Assembly (NCBI GenBank): GCA_041879415.1
Contig: CP090851.1
Coordinates: forward strand, 992,001-1,056,000
From: Vibrio chagasii
Lineage (GTDB): Bacteria; Pseudomonadota; Gammaproteobacteria; Enterobacterales; Vibrionaceae
Reading direction: 5' to 3'
Length of the DNA stretch: 64,000 bases
Shown piece after piece: positions 50,994 through 59,200 of the stretch. How positions within the stretch are numbered: the stretch's first letter is position 1; each line of letters begins with the position of its first letter. The notes below the pieces were generated by a model that was not told where the DNA came from, did no database searches, and saw only the letters and a list, made by a program, of their open reading frames with translations. The position numbers and the translations under genes are program-made.

Positions 50994-51476
50994 ATGGAAA
51001 CAACTATCTCACAAGCCATCGCGCTTCGAAAAGAACAGAAATATCAAGAGTCGCGAGACTTGTTGGCGACACTATTAAGTGATGAAAATTTTGCAGCCAA
51101 AGCACACCTACAGATAGCCTGGTCATACGATAATCAAGGCAAGGAACAGCAGGCGATTGAGCATTATGTTTTGTCGCTGCAAGGGAAGCTTTCTTCGGTA
51201 GAGCGCTTTGACGCATTGTTTGGCTTAGCAAGCACTTACCGAAGCCTAGGTCAGTATACTGAGGCTTTAAGCTATTTCGAACAGACGATGTCTGAGTACC
51301 CTCAATCCCTTGAAGTTCAGCCGTTTTACGCGATGTGTCTCTACAATTTAGGTCGTCATAAAGATGCGACATCTCTGTTACTCGAGTTATTGGTTTCCAC
51401 AACCAATAGTGAGGCGATTAAAGAGTACCAACGAGCTATCTCTTTGTACGCAAAAGACTTGGATAAAACTTGGTAA
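50994..51476 (+). CDS. Tetratricopeptide-repeat protein (160 aa)
   Basis: 160 aa with three to four TPR helix pairs (AKAHLQIAWSYDNQGKEQQAIEHYVLSL; ASTYRSLGQYTEALSYFEQTM; FYAMCLYNLGRHKDATSLL). It has the typical W-LG-Y-A-F-P spacing and no signal peptide. Protein-binding scaffold of unknown partner. The predicted start has a weak ribosome site. It ends the same-strand row; the next gene is on the opposite strand. Confidence 0.8.
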   Translation: METTISQAIALRKEQKYQESRDLLATLLSDENFAAKAHLQIAWSYDNQGKEQQAIEHYVLSLQGKLSSVERFDALFGLASTYRSLGQYTEALSYFEQTMSEYPQSLEVQPFYAMCLYNLGRHKDATSLLLELLVSTTNSEAIKEYQRAISLYAKDLDKTW

Positions 51477-51574
51477 TTGAGTTTTCAATCCGCAACTTAC
51501 TAATCAAAGAAAAAGCCTAAATATCGAGTGACACTTAAGCTTGAAGGATTCGCTTTTATAGGTTTTGATCAGCG

Positions 51575-52603
51575 TTACACGGAAAGCTCTTTACGCACTA
51601 TCTCTGCACCGGCGCTGAGTGCATTCAGCTTAGCAGAGGCAATGTCGCGAGGTAGGGGAGCCATACCGCAGTTAGTGCAAGGGTAGAGCTTGTCTGCATC
51701 AACATACTTAAGTGTTTCTCTTAGAGTACTAGCCACTTCTTCCGGTGTTTCAATAGAATCCGTGGCAACATCAATTGCGCCAACCATCACTTTTTTACCG
51801 CGAACTAACTCAAGCAGTTCAAGTGGTACATGAGAGTTATGGCACTCTAACGAGATGATATCGATGTTTGATTGCTGTAGCTTAGGGAATACTTCTTCAT
51901 ATTGGCGCCACTCTGTGCCTAATGTCTTTTTCCAATCTGTGTTTGCTTTGATGCCGTACCCATAGCAAATGTGTACTGCGGTTTCACATTTAAGCCCTTC
52001 AATGGCTCTTTCCAAACAAGCGATACCCCAATCATTCACCTCATCGAAAAACACGTTAAAGGCAGGCTCATCGAACTGAATAATGTCTACACCGGCAGCT
52101 TCTAGTTCTTTTGCTTCTTCGTTTAGGATTTTGGCAAATTCCCACGCCAGCTTTTCACGGCTTTGGTAATGCGCGTCGTAAAGTGTATCTATCATGGTCA
52201 TTGGCCCCGGAAGTGCCCACTTGATAGGTTGGTCAGTTTGCTGGCGCAGAAACTTCGCATCTTCAACAAATACCGGTTTCTGGCGTGAAACCGGGCCAAC
52301 GACGGTTGGGACACTGGCATCGTAACGATCGCGGATTTTCACGGTTTCACGTTTTTCGAAGTCGACACCGTTAAGGTGTTCAATGAAAGTCGTTACAAAG
52401 TGTTGGCGTGTTTGCTCACCGTCGCTGACAATATCAATGCCTGCTTGTTGTTGCTCGTGAAGCGATACACGCAGTGCATCCTGTTTGCCATCCGCTAGTT
52501 CGTTGCCTTCCAGTTTCCAAGGAGACCAAAGTGTTTCAGGTTGTGCTAGCCAAGATGGTTTAGGCAAGCTGCCTGCTGTTGAAGTCGGTAATAGTGTTTT
52601 CAT
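51575..52603 (-). CDS. mesD: Core methionine synthase of the MesD family
   Basis: 342 aa, only the catalytic half of cobalamin-independent MetE, without the folate-binding N-terminal domain. Zinc ligands His211/Cys213 (HICYG), Glu253 and Cys312 (CTNCGM), and the homocysteine-binding DEPAF (Asp178), match MetE His641/Cys643/Glu665/Cys726. Its partner DUF1852 is the next gene upstream, which places it in the MesD family described by Price and colleagues: methionine synthase that uses neither folate nor cobalamin and needs DUF1852 and oxygen. It lies 78 nt downstream of the DUF1852 stop, and the pair is a probable operon. Confidence 0.88.
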   Translation of the reverse strand: MKTLLPTSTAGSLPKPSWLAQPETLWSPWKLEGNELADGKQDALRVSLHEQQQAGIDIVSDGEQTRQHFVTTFIEHLNGVDFEKRETVKIRDRYDASVPTVVGPVSRQKPVFVEDAKFLRQQTDQPIKWALPGPMTMIDTLYDAHYQSREKLAWEFAKILNEEAKELEAAGVDIIQFDEPAFNVFFDEVNDWGIACLERAIEGLKCETAVHICYGYGIKANTDWKKTLGTEWRQYEEVFPKLQQSNIDIISLECHNSHVPLELLELVRGKKVMVGAIDVATDSIETPEEVASTLRETLKYVDADKLYPCTNCGMAPLPRDIASAKLNALSAGAEIVRKELSV

Positions 52604-52681
52604 AAATAATTCTGCCTGTCCGTAGGTTGCTAGAAGCGTTTAATCGCTGTCCAAATCGGTTTTAATTTCCCCAAAAGCGCG

Positions 52682-53659
52682 TTATAGCGCGTAATTGGCG
52701 GACCAGTTCTCTAGAACCGATTGGTATGGCTTTATGAAATGTTCTTCTGCGAACTTACCTTGTTCGATAGCCAGCTTGCTGCGCTCTTCGCGGTCATACA
52801 CAATTTGAGTCAGTGAGTGGTCCGAGTTTTTCAAGTTAGGTTGGTAGCGTTTTCCTGCAACAGCGTTTGCGTTGTAAATCTCAGGTCGGTAGATCTTTTG
52901 GAAAGTTCCCATGGTGCTTATGGTACTGATTAATTCCAAGTTAGAGTAATCATTGAGTAAATCACCAAAGAAATAGAATGCTAACGGAGCTACGCTATTT
53001 GGTGGCATGAAATAGCGAACTTCTAATCCCATCTTCTTGAAATATTGCTCCGTTAAAGAAGACTCATTCGGCTGATATTCAAAACCCAATACTGGGTGTT
53101 GATTTTCGGTACGATGATAGATCTTATTATCCGATACGCTTAAACAAATAACAGGTGGTTTTTTGAAATTCTGTTTATAAGCTTGTGAGTTGACGAAATA
53201 TTTAAAAAGTTTGCCGTGTAATTCACCAAAGTCCGCTGGAATACTGAATTTATCTTGGCCTTTATTATGATCCAAAAGTAAAACGCTGAAATCATAATCT
53301 CGGACATAAGAAGAGAAGTTATTACCAATGATCCCTTCAATACGCTCGTTAGTTTGGCTGTCAAGGATGTTGGTTTTAAGCACTTCAATAGAAGGGAATG
53401 CTTCTCCGTTGCTTTCGATGTCCATATCAACTGAAATGATTTCTAGTTCGACAGAGTAACGGTCACCATTAGGGTTATCCCAATGAGCTAAGGCATTGAA
53501 GCTATTATCAATCATCTGTAATGCGTTACGCAAGTTCGCTTGGCGGCTTTCACCGCGAGCCAAGTTAGCAAAGTTCGTTGTGATACGTGTACTGTCTGCG
53601 GGTGTGTAGTTTTCGTCGAGGCTGATGCTCTTAATCGTAAAATTAAATTCGTTATTCAT
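52682..53659 (-). CDS. mesX: DUF1852 protein (MesX), putative oxygenase partner of MesD
   Basis: 325 aa from ATG 53659 (GGGAAG upstream); the in-frame TTG 53677 adds six residues and is unlikely. It resembles DUF1852, always found with MesD-type core methionine synthases, and required with oxygen for MesD activity (established by genetics; the chemistry was unknown to me). No signal peptide. It lies directly upstream of mesD on the same strand. The MesX name rests on linkage and recollection of the family, not on an alignment. Confidence 0.82.
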   Translation of the reverse strand: MNNEFNFTIKSISLDENYTPADSTRITTNFANLARGESRQANLRNALQMIDNSFNALAHWDNPNGDRYSVELEIISVDMDIESNGEAFPSIEVLKTNILDSQTNERIEGIIGNNFSSYVRDYDFSVLLLDHNKGQDKFSIPADFGELHGKLFKYFVNSQAYKQNFKKPPVICLSVSDNKIYHRTENQHPVLGFEYQPNESSLTEQYFKKMGLEVRYFMPPNSVAPLAFYFFGDLLNDYSNLELISTISTMGTFQKIYRPEIYNANAVAGKRYQPNLKNSDHSLTQIVYDREERSKLAIEQGKFAEEHFIKPYQSVLENWSANYAL

Positions 53660-53977
53660 ACTGTTCTGACTTCCCAATTCGTTGTCTGACTTACTCTCGG
53701 TCTTTTATATCACTGCGTTATTTTCGCTTGTAACCGTATTAAGAGTGTTGGCTATTTCGTTTAAGAATTTGTATTAAGTTATTCGCTTAGTATTTTTATA
53801 CTTGGACAGAGCTGTGATTAACAATGGTATTACTTCACAATCAACATGAGGAATATTCATGATCTATCTGTTTGAAAATGAAAGCTGGTGTCAGTTATAT
53901 TAGTTATCTTCATGGAAATATAACCACAATTATATTGGGTTATTTAAGATGGTTTATTCAATTAAAAGAGGGATGAA
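53660..53977. other. Divergent promoter region mesX / TauE-SafE, 318 bp
   Basis: A/T-rich spacer serving both genes. I looked for tandem MetJ boxes (AGACGTCT-like) and saw none convincing. Confidence 0.45.
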
Positions 53978-54787
53978 ATGAGTGATTTGCTGTTGTTGAT
54001 TTTTTACTGCGCGTTATTAGGCAGTGGTGTGGGTTTTCTTGCCGGGTTGTTAGGTATTGGTGGGGGGCTGATCATTGTGCCTGTGCTAAGCAGCATTTTA
54101 CTGTATCTAGATGTTTTACCGTCTGAACAAGTGGTTGTTGCTGCAATTGCGACTTCATTGGCCTCGATTCTATTTACTTCAACCTCTTCTGCACTTGCTC
54201 ACCACAAGAATGGAAATGTGCCCTGGAACATTGCGCCTTGGATTATGCTCGGCGTAGCACTTGGTGCCTTGGTTAGTGGTTTTATGGCGGCTTTGTTGCC
54301 GGAAAAGGTCGTTCGTATTGTGTTTGCGGTCAGTGTGGTGCTTATCGCAGTTAAGATGTTCTTAAGCAGTAAAAGCGATGCGCCAAAAGAACGAAAGCTG
54401 CCGAATAAAGGTGTATTAACGGTTCTGACAACCATTACTGGCGGCTTGTCTGCAATGATAGGGATTGGTGGCGGTGCGTTACTCGTTCCTTTGCTCACGT
54501 TCTTTTCAGTTGATATGAAAAAGGCGATCGGCTGTGCGTCTGCATGTGGTATTGTCATCGCGCTATTCGGCTCTATCGGTTACATTACCTCGGGCAGCAG
54601 CCACTTTGCTTTAACTGATGGATTTGCAGGTTTTGTTTATTTACCAGCGTTATTGGGTATCGTGTGTACGTCTTGGTTCACCGCTCCTTTGGGGGCAAAG
54701 GCGACAAACCATTTACCCGTTCCAACGATTAAGAAGATCTTCTCTGTATTGTTGGTGATTATTGCGGTTAGCATGGTGGCTCGTTAG
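53978..54787 (+). CDS. TauE/SafE family sulfite-exporter-like permease
   Basis: 269 aa with about eight membrane helices. GVGFLAGLLGIGGGLIIVPVL and the mirrored ISGGLSAMIGIGGGALLVPLLTF-type segment in the second half are the TauE/SafE GIGGG signatures. Substrate is probably an anion such as sulfite or an organosulfonate; family-level only. It faces mesX head to head, which hints at a sulfur link but does not prove it. AGAGGG precedes the ATG. Confidence 0.88.
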   Translation: MSDLLLLIFYCALLGSGVGFLAGLLGIGGGLIIVPVLSSILLYLDVLPSEQVVVAAIATSLASILFTSTSSALAHHKNGNVPWNIAPWIMLGVALGALVSGFMAALLPEKVVRIVFAVSVVLIAVKMFLSSKSDAPKERKLPNKGVLTVLTTITGGLSAMIGIGGGALLVPLLTFFSVDMKKAIGCASACGIVIALFGSIGYITSGSSHFALTDGFAGFVYLPALLGIVCTSWFTAPLGAKATNHLPVPTIKKIFSVLLVIIAVSMVAR

Positions 54788-54824
54788 TGTCAGACAGTTC
54801 GTGCTTATCCGGTTGATGACTTGA

Positions 54825-54862
54825 TTAGACATTTAGGTGTGAAATACCATGTAAATGTCTAA
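54825..54862 (+). other. Hairpin after TauE/SafE gene
   Basis: An 11-bp perfect stem TTAGACATTTA/TAAATGTCTAA (54825-54835 with 54852-54862), with an inner GGT...ACC pair. No T run follows, so it is a structure rather than a classic terminator. Confidence 0.6.
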
Positions 54863-54983
54863 TTGCGACCGAGTCCTCCAATAACATGCTCTCCTCCTTT
54901 TAATGCATCATTACTCATAATAAAATCATCCTGTTTTATAAATATCTCAAATGTGCTCAAACACTGACCCAAAGGAATTTATA

Positions 54984-55376
54984 ATGGCACGGGAAATCTC
55001 ATTTAAAAGTAATGGGCCACGATGGAGTGTTGTTTTATCAATGACTGTAACCTATACGATCGTATCTTTGATGATCCGCTACTTTTATCAAACTGAATTG
55101 CAGTTTTTTCCTCTCATTACCTCAATCATCATAATGGTTGCGTTTTATGCGATTGCCTCTAGGCTCAGGAGAAGCCACTTGTCTTTAGATGATGGAATCG
55201 TATATTTGCATGGTATTAAAGCGAACCTAGTGGTTAGAAAGTCTGTGTTTGGTCGTTCTATTATTGAAGTGAAATCCTTAACCAAAAAAGGCTACCACAA
55301 GGTGAATATTCGAAAAGGGCAGGTTGAGTCATCTGATTGGGAGTTATTGTTGAGTAAGGCGACACAATTACTTTGA
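54984..55376 (+). CDS. Hypothetical membrane protein (130 aa)
   Basis: 130 aa from ATG 54984 (AAAGGAA upstream; an earlier ATG at 54951 is unsupported). Two adjacent membrane helices (~15-32 and ~40-60), then a basic cytosolic domain (KANLVVRKSVFGRSIIEVKSL). It looks like a small PH-like or regulatory domain on a membrane anchor. Family not recognised. Closed by a good terminator. Confidence 0.6.
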   Translation: MAREISFKSNGPRWSVVLSMTVTYTIVSLMIRYFYQTELQFFPLITSIIIMVAFYAIASRLRRSHLSLDDGIVYLHGIKANLVVRKSVFGRSIIEVKSLTKKGYHKVNIRKGQVESSDWELLLSKATQLL

Positions 55377-55404
55377 TTAGAAACCAGTCGTGAAAATTTA
55401 ATAG

Positions 55405-55430
55405 GAGCAGCCATCAGGCTGCTCTTTTTG
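55405..55430 (+). terminator. Terminator
   Basis: Stem GAGCAGCC/GGCTGCTC (55405-55412 with 55417-55424) with loop ATCA, followed by TTTTT. Confidence 0.9.
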
Positions 55431-55557
55431 TTTGCCAGTCTACATTTATACAATTATGTCTATGAGTATGTTGATAAAATCTTGTTGTTTAACCTGATTC
55501 GTTGCTATAGCTAAATGTACGTATTCAGATTAAGGGACTGCTAAAAGTGAGTGATTT

Positions 55558-56559
55558 ATGGATCCGTTAACGCAGGGCGTGCTAGGCGCTTCTTTGTCAC
55601 AATCGGCGAGTAAAAAGCAACACTTGGTGGTCGCAGGGGCTTTAGGTTTGCTCTCTGGAATGGCGCCAGATTTGGATGCGCTTATTCGCTCTGATAGTGA
55701 TCCATTGTTAGCCTTGGAGTTTCATCGACAGTTTACCCATTCGCTCCTGTTTATCCCCTTTGGCAGTTTGATTTGCGCTCTGGTTTTGTATCCTCTATTC
55801 GCAAAAAGGTACGGGCTCTCTTTTAAACAAGGCTGGTTATACTGTGCATTGGGCTATGGCACACATGCATTGTTAGATTCCTGCACAACTTACGGAACTC
55901 AACTGCTTTGGCCGCTGACTAATGAGCGGTTTGCTTGGAATACTATTTCGATTATCGACCCTGTCTACACTATTCCTATCTTAATATTGTTGGTGTTGGC
56001 GACATGGAAACGAACTCCATGGCTAGCCCGCGCTGCGTTTGCTTGGGCACTAATTTATCCAACGTTGGGGATGATACAACGTGATAGAGCAGAAGCCATT
56101 GGGTGGCAGCTAGCGCAAGAAAGGCAGCATGTCCCTATTCGGCTTGATGCTAAGCCAAGCTTTGCGAATACTTTGGTTTGGAAAGTCGTGTATGAAACAG
56201 AAAGCCATTATTACGTGGATGCGGTGCGAGTAGGGACATCCGTCAAGACATATCCCGGAGAGTCTATTGCGAAACTCAATGTTAATAGGGATTTCCCATG
56301 GCTCGACCCTAATTCACAGCAAGCAAAAGATATTGAGCGTTTCCGCTGGTTTTCGAATGGTTTTATCTCAAAAGATCCAAATGATGCGCTTCGGGTTATT
56401 GATGTTCGTTACTCGATCGTACCTAACCAACTAAAAGCATTGTGGAGCATTAAATTATCGAAGTCTGCAGACGCTGAAGAACACGTTTTGTATGAGACGC
56501 ACAGAGATAATACACCTGTGTCGAGAGAGATCTTTTTCGATATGTTGAAAGGTAAGTAA
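55558..56559 (+). CDS. YdjM/DUF457-type membrane-bound metal-dependent hydrolase
   Basis: 333 aa. The N-terminal MDPLTQGVLGASLSQ, APDLDAL (metal-binding DxD) and HRQFTHSLLF, then GTHALLDSCTTYGTQLLWP, are signatures of the YdjM/YbcI membrane metal-dependent hydrolase family. About four to five membrane helices in the first 200 residues, and a soluble C-terminal part. The family relates to LexA-controlled YdjM in E. coli; I saw no clear SOS box. ATG at 55558 has a weak ribosome site. Confidence 0.85.
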   Translation: MDPLTQGVLGASLSQSASKKQHLVVAGALGLLSGMAPDLDALIRSDSDPLLALEFHRQFTHSLLFIPFGSLICALVLYPLFAKRYGLSFKQGWLYCALGYGTHALLDSCTTYGTQLLWPLTNERFAWNTISIIDPVYTIPILILLVLATWKRTPWLARAAFAWALIYPTLGMIQRDRAEAIGWQLAQERQHVPIRLDAKPSFANTLVWKVVYETESHYYVDAVRVGTSVKTYPGESIAKLNVNRDFPWLDPNSQQAKDIERFRWFSNGFISKDPNDALRVIDVRYSIVPNQLKALWSIKLSKSADAEEHVLYETHRDNTPVSREIFFDMLKGK

Positions 56560-56610
56560 TGTAGGTAAAGCTCTGAATCTATAGGATATTATAGATCCAC
56601 TTTACTATGA

Positions 56611-56646
56611 AAAAGGCTGAGTCAGTAATCTGCTCAGCCTTTTCAT
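56611..56646. terminator. Bidirectional terminator
   Basis: An 11-bp stem AAAAGGCTGAG/CTCAGCCTTTT (56611-56621 with 56633-56643), between convergent genes. Confidence 0.88.
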
Positions 56647-56680
56647 TTATTGTTTTATACAGTCTGTGTTGATGCGTTAA

Positions 56681-58153
56681 TTAAAGGTAACGACTTCTCA
56701 AATGATCTTTGAAGTATTGCGCATTCAAGGTTTCACCTGTTGCACCTTTTACCAAATCATCGGTGGTGAGTAGGCTGCCTTTGCTCCAAATATTTGACTC
56801 CAACCAAGTGAAGATAGGGGATAGGTCGCCGCTTTCAATTACTGAGTTCACATCGATGGTTTTCTTCATTGAAGCCATGAACTGAGCCGCGTACATTGCA
56901 CCTAGTGTGTAAGATGGGAAGTAGCCGAATGCGCCATCTGTCCAGTGGATATCTTGCATACAGCCGTTGGTGAAGTTGCCTTCCGTACTCAAACCTAGGT
57001 AAGACTGCATCTTGCTGTTCCATAGCTCCGGCACATCAGTGTGCTTGATTTTGCCGTTGATCAGGTCACGTTCAATTTCATAGCGTAAGATAACGTGTGC
57101 AGGGTAGGTTAGCTCATCAGCATCGACACGGATGAAGTCTTTCTTAACGCGAGTGTAGATCTTCTGGAAGTTATCTTTCTCAAATTCAGAACCAGAGAAC
57201 TGTTGTCCTGCTAGGTTAGCTAAGTGCCCGATGAATGGGTCGCTGCGGCCAACTTGCATCTCGAAGAACAGAGACTGAGATTCATGGATACCCATAGAGC
57301 GCGCTTGACCAGCAGGTTGGCCTGCTAGGTGCTTTGGCAAGCCTTGTTCATAACGCGCGTGTCCTGTTTCGTGTACGATGCCCATTAAGCTCTGTACGAA
57401 TTCGGCTTCATCGTAGCGAGTTGTGATACGGACATCTGAAGGCACACCACCACAGAATGGGTGAACACTTTCATCTAATCGGCCGTGATTGAAGTCAAAT
57501 TGAAGTAACTTCATGACTTCTAAGCCTAGTGCTTTTTGTTTTTCAGCGGCGTAAAAGCCATTAGGAGCATTAAATTGCTCGCTCGATTGCTTTTCAATGA
57601 CATCATCAATGAGACCTGGGAGCCAAGTTTTCACATCCGCAAACAAGATGTCTAATGATGCTGAGCTAGTACCTGGTTCGTAGATATCTAGCATTGCATC
57701 GTAAGGCGTTAGGTTAGCTGCATCGGCACGAATTTGAGCCTCTTCTCGAGATAGTTCGACCACTTCACGCCAGTTTTTTTCGAAGCCAACCCAGTCGTTG
57801 TTTCCACGTTGACTACGCCATGCATGTTCACATTTTGAACCGGCTAGTGACTTAGCTTCAACCAGTTTCTCAGGAAGTAGGTTCGCTTGCTGCCATTGAC
57901 GTTTGATTTCACGAAGCGATGATTGTTGTTCATTATTCAGGTCTTCGTTTTCAGCGTCAGAGATCCAATCGGCCAGCTGTGGCTGAGTCATTAACCCATG
58001 AATATGAACTGAAAGTTCTGCCATCGCTTCGCTACGCGCTTGGTTACCACCTGCTGGCATCATTGACGCTTGGTCCCAACCACAAATTGAAGCTAGATGT
58101 TGAAAACGTGAACATTTTTGAGAGTGTTCGACTAGTTTTTTGAATGCGCTCAT
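56681..58153 (-). CDS. M32 carboxypeptidase (Taq type)
   Basis: 490 aa from ATG 58153 (AAGAG upstream); the in-frame extension to 58222 is unlikely. Zinc site His261-Glu262-x2-His265 in IVHETGHARYEQG, with the preceding DVRITTRYDEAEF and following SQSLFFEMQVGRS and RVDADELTYPAH motifs diagnostic of M32. Cytosolic metallocarboxypeptidase of broad specificity. Convergent with the YdjM gene and divergent from LysE. Confidence 0.95.
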   Translation of the reverse strand: MSAFKKLVEHSQKCSRFQHLASICGWDQASMMPAGGNQARSEAMAELSVHIHGLMTQPQLADWISDAENEDLNNEQQSSLREIKRQWQQANLLPEKLVEAKSLAGSKCEHAWRSQRGNNDWVGFEKNWREVVELSREEAQIRADAANLTPYDAMLDIYEPGTSSASLDILFADVKTWLPGLIDDVIEKQSSEQFNAPNGFYAAEKQKALGLEVMKLLQFDFNHGRLDESVHPFCGGVPSDVRITTRYDEAEFVQSLMGIVHETGHARYEQGLPKHLAGQPAGQARSMGIHESQSLFFEMQVGRSDPFIGHLANLAGQQFSGSEFEKDNFQKIYTRVKKDFIRVDADELTYPAHVILRYEIERDLINGKIKHTDVPELWNSKMQSYLGLSTEGNFTNGCMQDIHWTDGAFGYFPSYTLGAMYAAQFMASMKKTIDVNSVIESGDLSPIFTWLESNIWSKGSLLTTDDLVKGATGETLNAQYFKDHLRSRYL

Positions 58154-58448
58154 TTGACTACTCTTAATTTGGTTTCGTTGAATGCCCCTTAGCACCGAAG
58201 ATCGATAAGGTTCATTTCTCATGTACTTTATTACGGCTTCGCTTTGACTAATGCTGTACTTCTCAGCCGAAGATATAGCAATAATAGTATCAAGCGATAC
58301 GATGGCTCGAATTTACTATTTCTTAACAAATTAAACTGTACCATTGTGCACAAAATCAGTGACTTGTATAGCTGGTGGCAATTGTTGCTTGCGAATTGCG
58401 CAGATAAACGGTATTGATGATAGATCGCTGAACAAAGATGATAATGAT

Positions 58449-59084
58449 ATGGATATTTTGAACTTTGAGGCATTTCTGATTGCCATCACTATTTTAACGT
58501 TAACGCCTGGCTTGGATACAGCATTGGTGATTCGCAATACCAGCCGCGCAGGCCTCGCTGACGGATGCATGACGAGCTTTGGTATCTGTGCTGGGCTATA
58601 TGTACACGCCTTTTTCTCTGCCGTCGGTATTTCTGCGATTCTTGCTCAATCGGCAGAGCTATTTCAAGCCTTGAAAATGGTGGGTGCCGTTTACTTAATC
58701 TGGCTTGGTTTAAGTAGCTTACGTGCATTGATGAAAAACGGTGGTGGGTTGAAAGTAGGCGAGCAAACTCAACAAGCCTACAGTGCCAAACGATCGCTAC
58801 GAGAAGGCTTTTTGTCTAACGTTTTGAATCCAAAGACCGCTGTCTTCTATTTGGCGTTTTTACCTCAATTTGTTAATCCTGAAGGCTCGCCGTTGCTGCA
58901 GTCTATGTTAATGGCTTCGGTTCATTTTATCATCGCTATGCTTTGGCAGTGCGGTTTGGCTGGCGCGTTAAATTCAGCTAAAAATCTACTAAAGAACGCA
59001 AGCTTCATGAAGTGGATGGAAGGCGTAACCGGTATGGTATTGGTGGGGTTAGGCGTTAAACTTCTGATGGAAAAGCCAGCTTAG
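58449..59084 (+). CDS. LysE family amino-acid exporter
   Basis: 211 aa from ATG 58449; upstream in-frame starts give an unlikely cysteine-rich extension. Six membrane helices, and the start FLIAITILTLTPGLDTALVI carries the LysE/RhtB TPGPD-like motif (TPGLD). GFLSNVLNPKTAVFYLAFLPQFV is the second signature. Probable efflux of a small amino acid or lactone; substrate unknown. Weak ribosome site. The 295-bp divergent spacer with the M32 gene holds no ORF that I trust. Confidence 0.9.
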   Translation: MDILNFEAFLIAITILTLTPGLDTALVIRNTSRAGLADGCMTSFGICAGLYVHAFFSAVGISAILAQSAELFQALKMVGAVYLIWLGLSSLRALMKNGGGLKVGEQTQQAYSAKRSLREGFLSNVLNPKTAVFYLAFLPQFVNPEGSPLLQSMLMASVHFIIAMLWQCGLAGALNSAKNLLKNASFMKWMEGVTGMVLVGLGVKLLMEKPA

Positions 59085-59108
59085 TTTCTGATCTCTTATG
59101 AATAAAAG

Positions 59109-59153
59109 AAAGCCCACGCGAGGTTCTTGTTACCAAATTAGCGTGGGCTTTAT
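59109..59153. terminator. Terminator between LysE and aerolysin genes
   Basis: An 11-bp stem AAAGCCCACGC/GCGTGGGCTTT (59109-59119 with 59141-59151) with a 21-nt loop. It can serve both convergent genes. Confidence 0.85.
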
Positions 59154-59200
59154 CGTATTACACAGCAGGTGTTCTATTACTGTGTATTTAGATGGCTATA

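Noticed and set aside
44195..51476. Superintegron cassette array
   Set aside because: The row of small genes looks cassette-like, but I find no repeated attC/VCR-type palindromes between the genes and no integrase. Spacers differ from each other.
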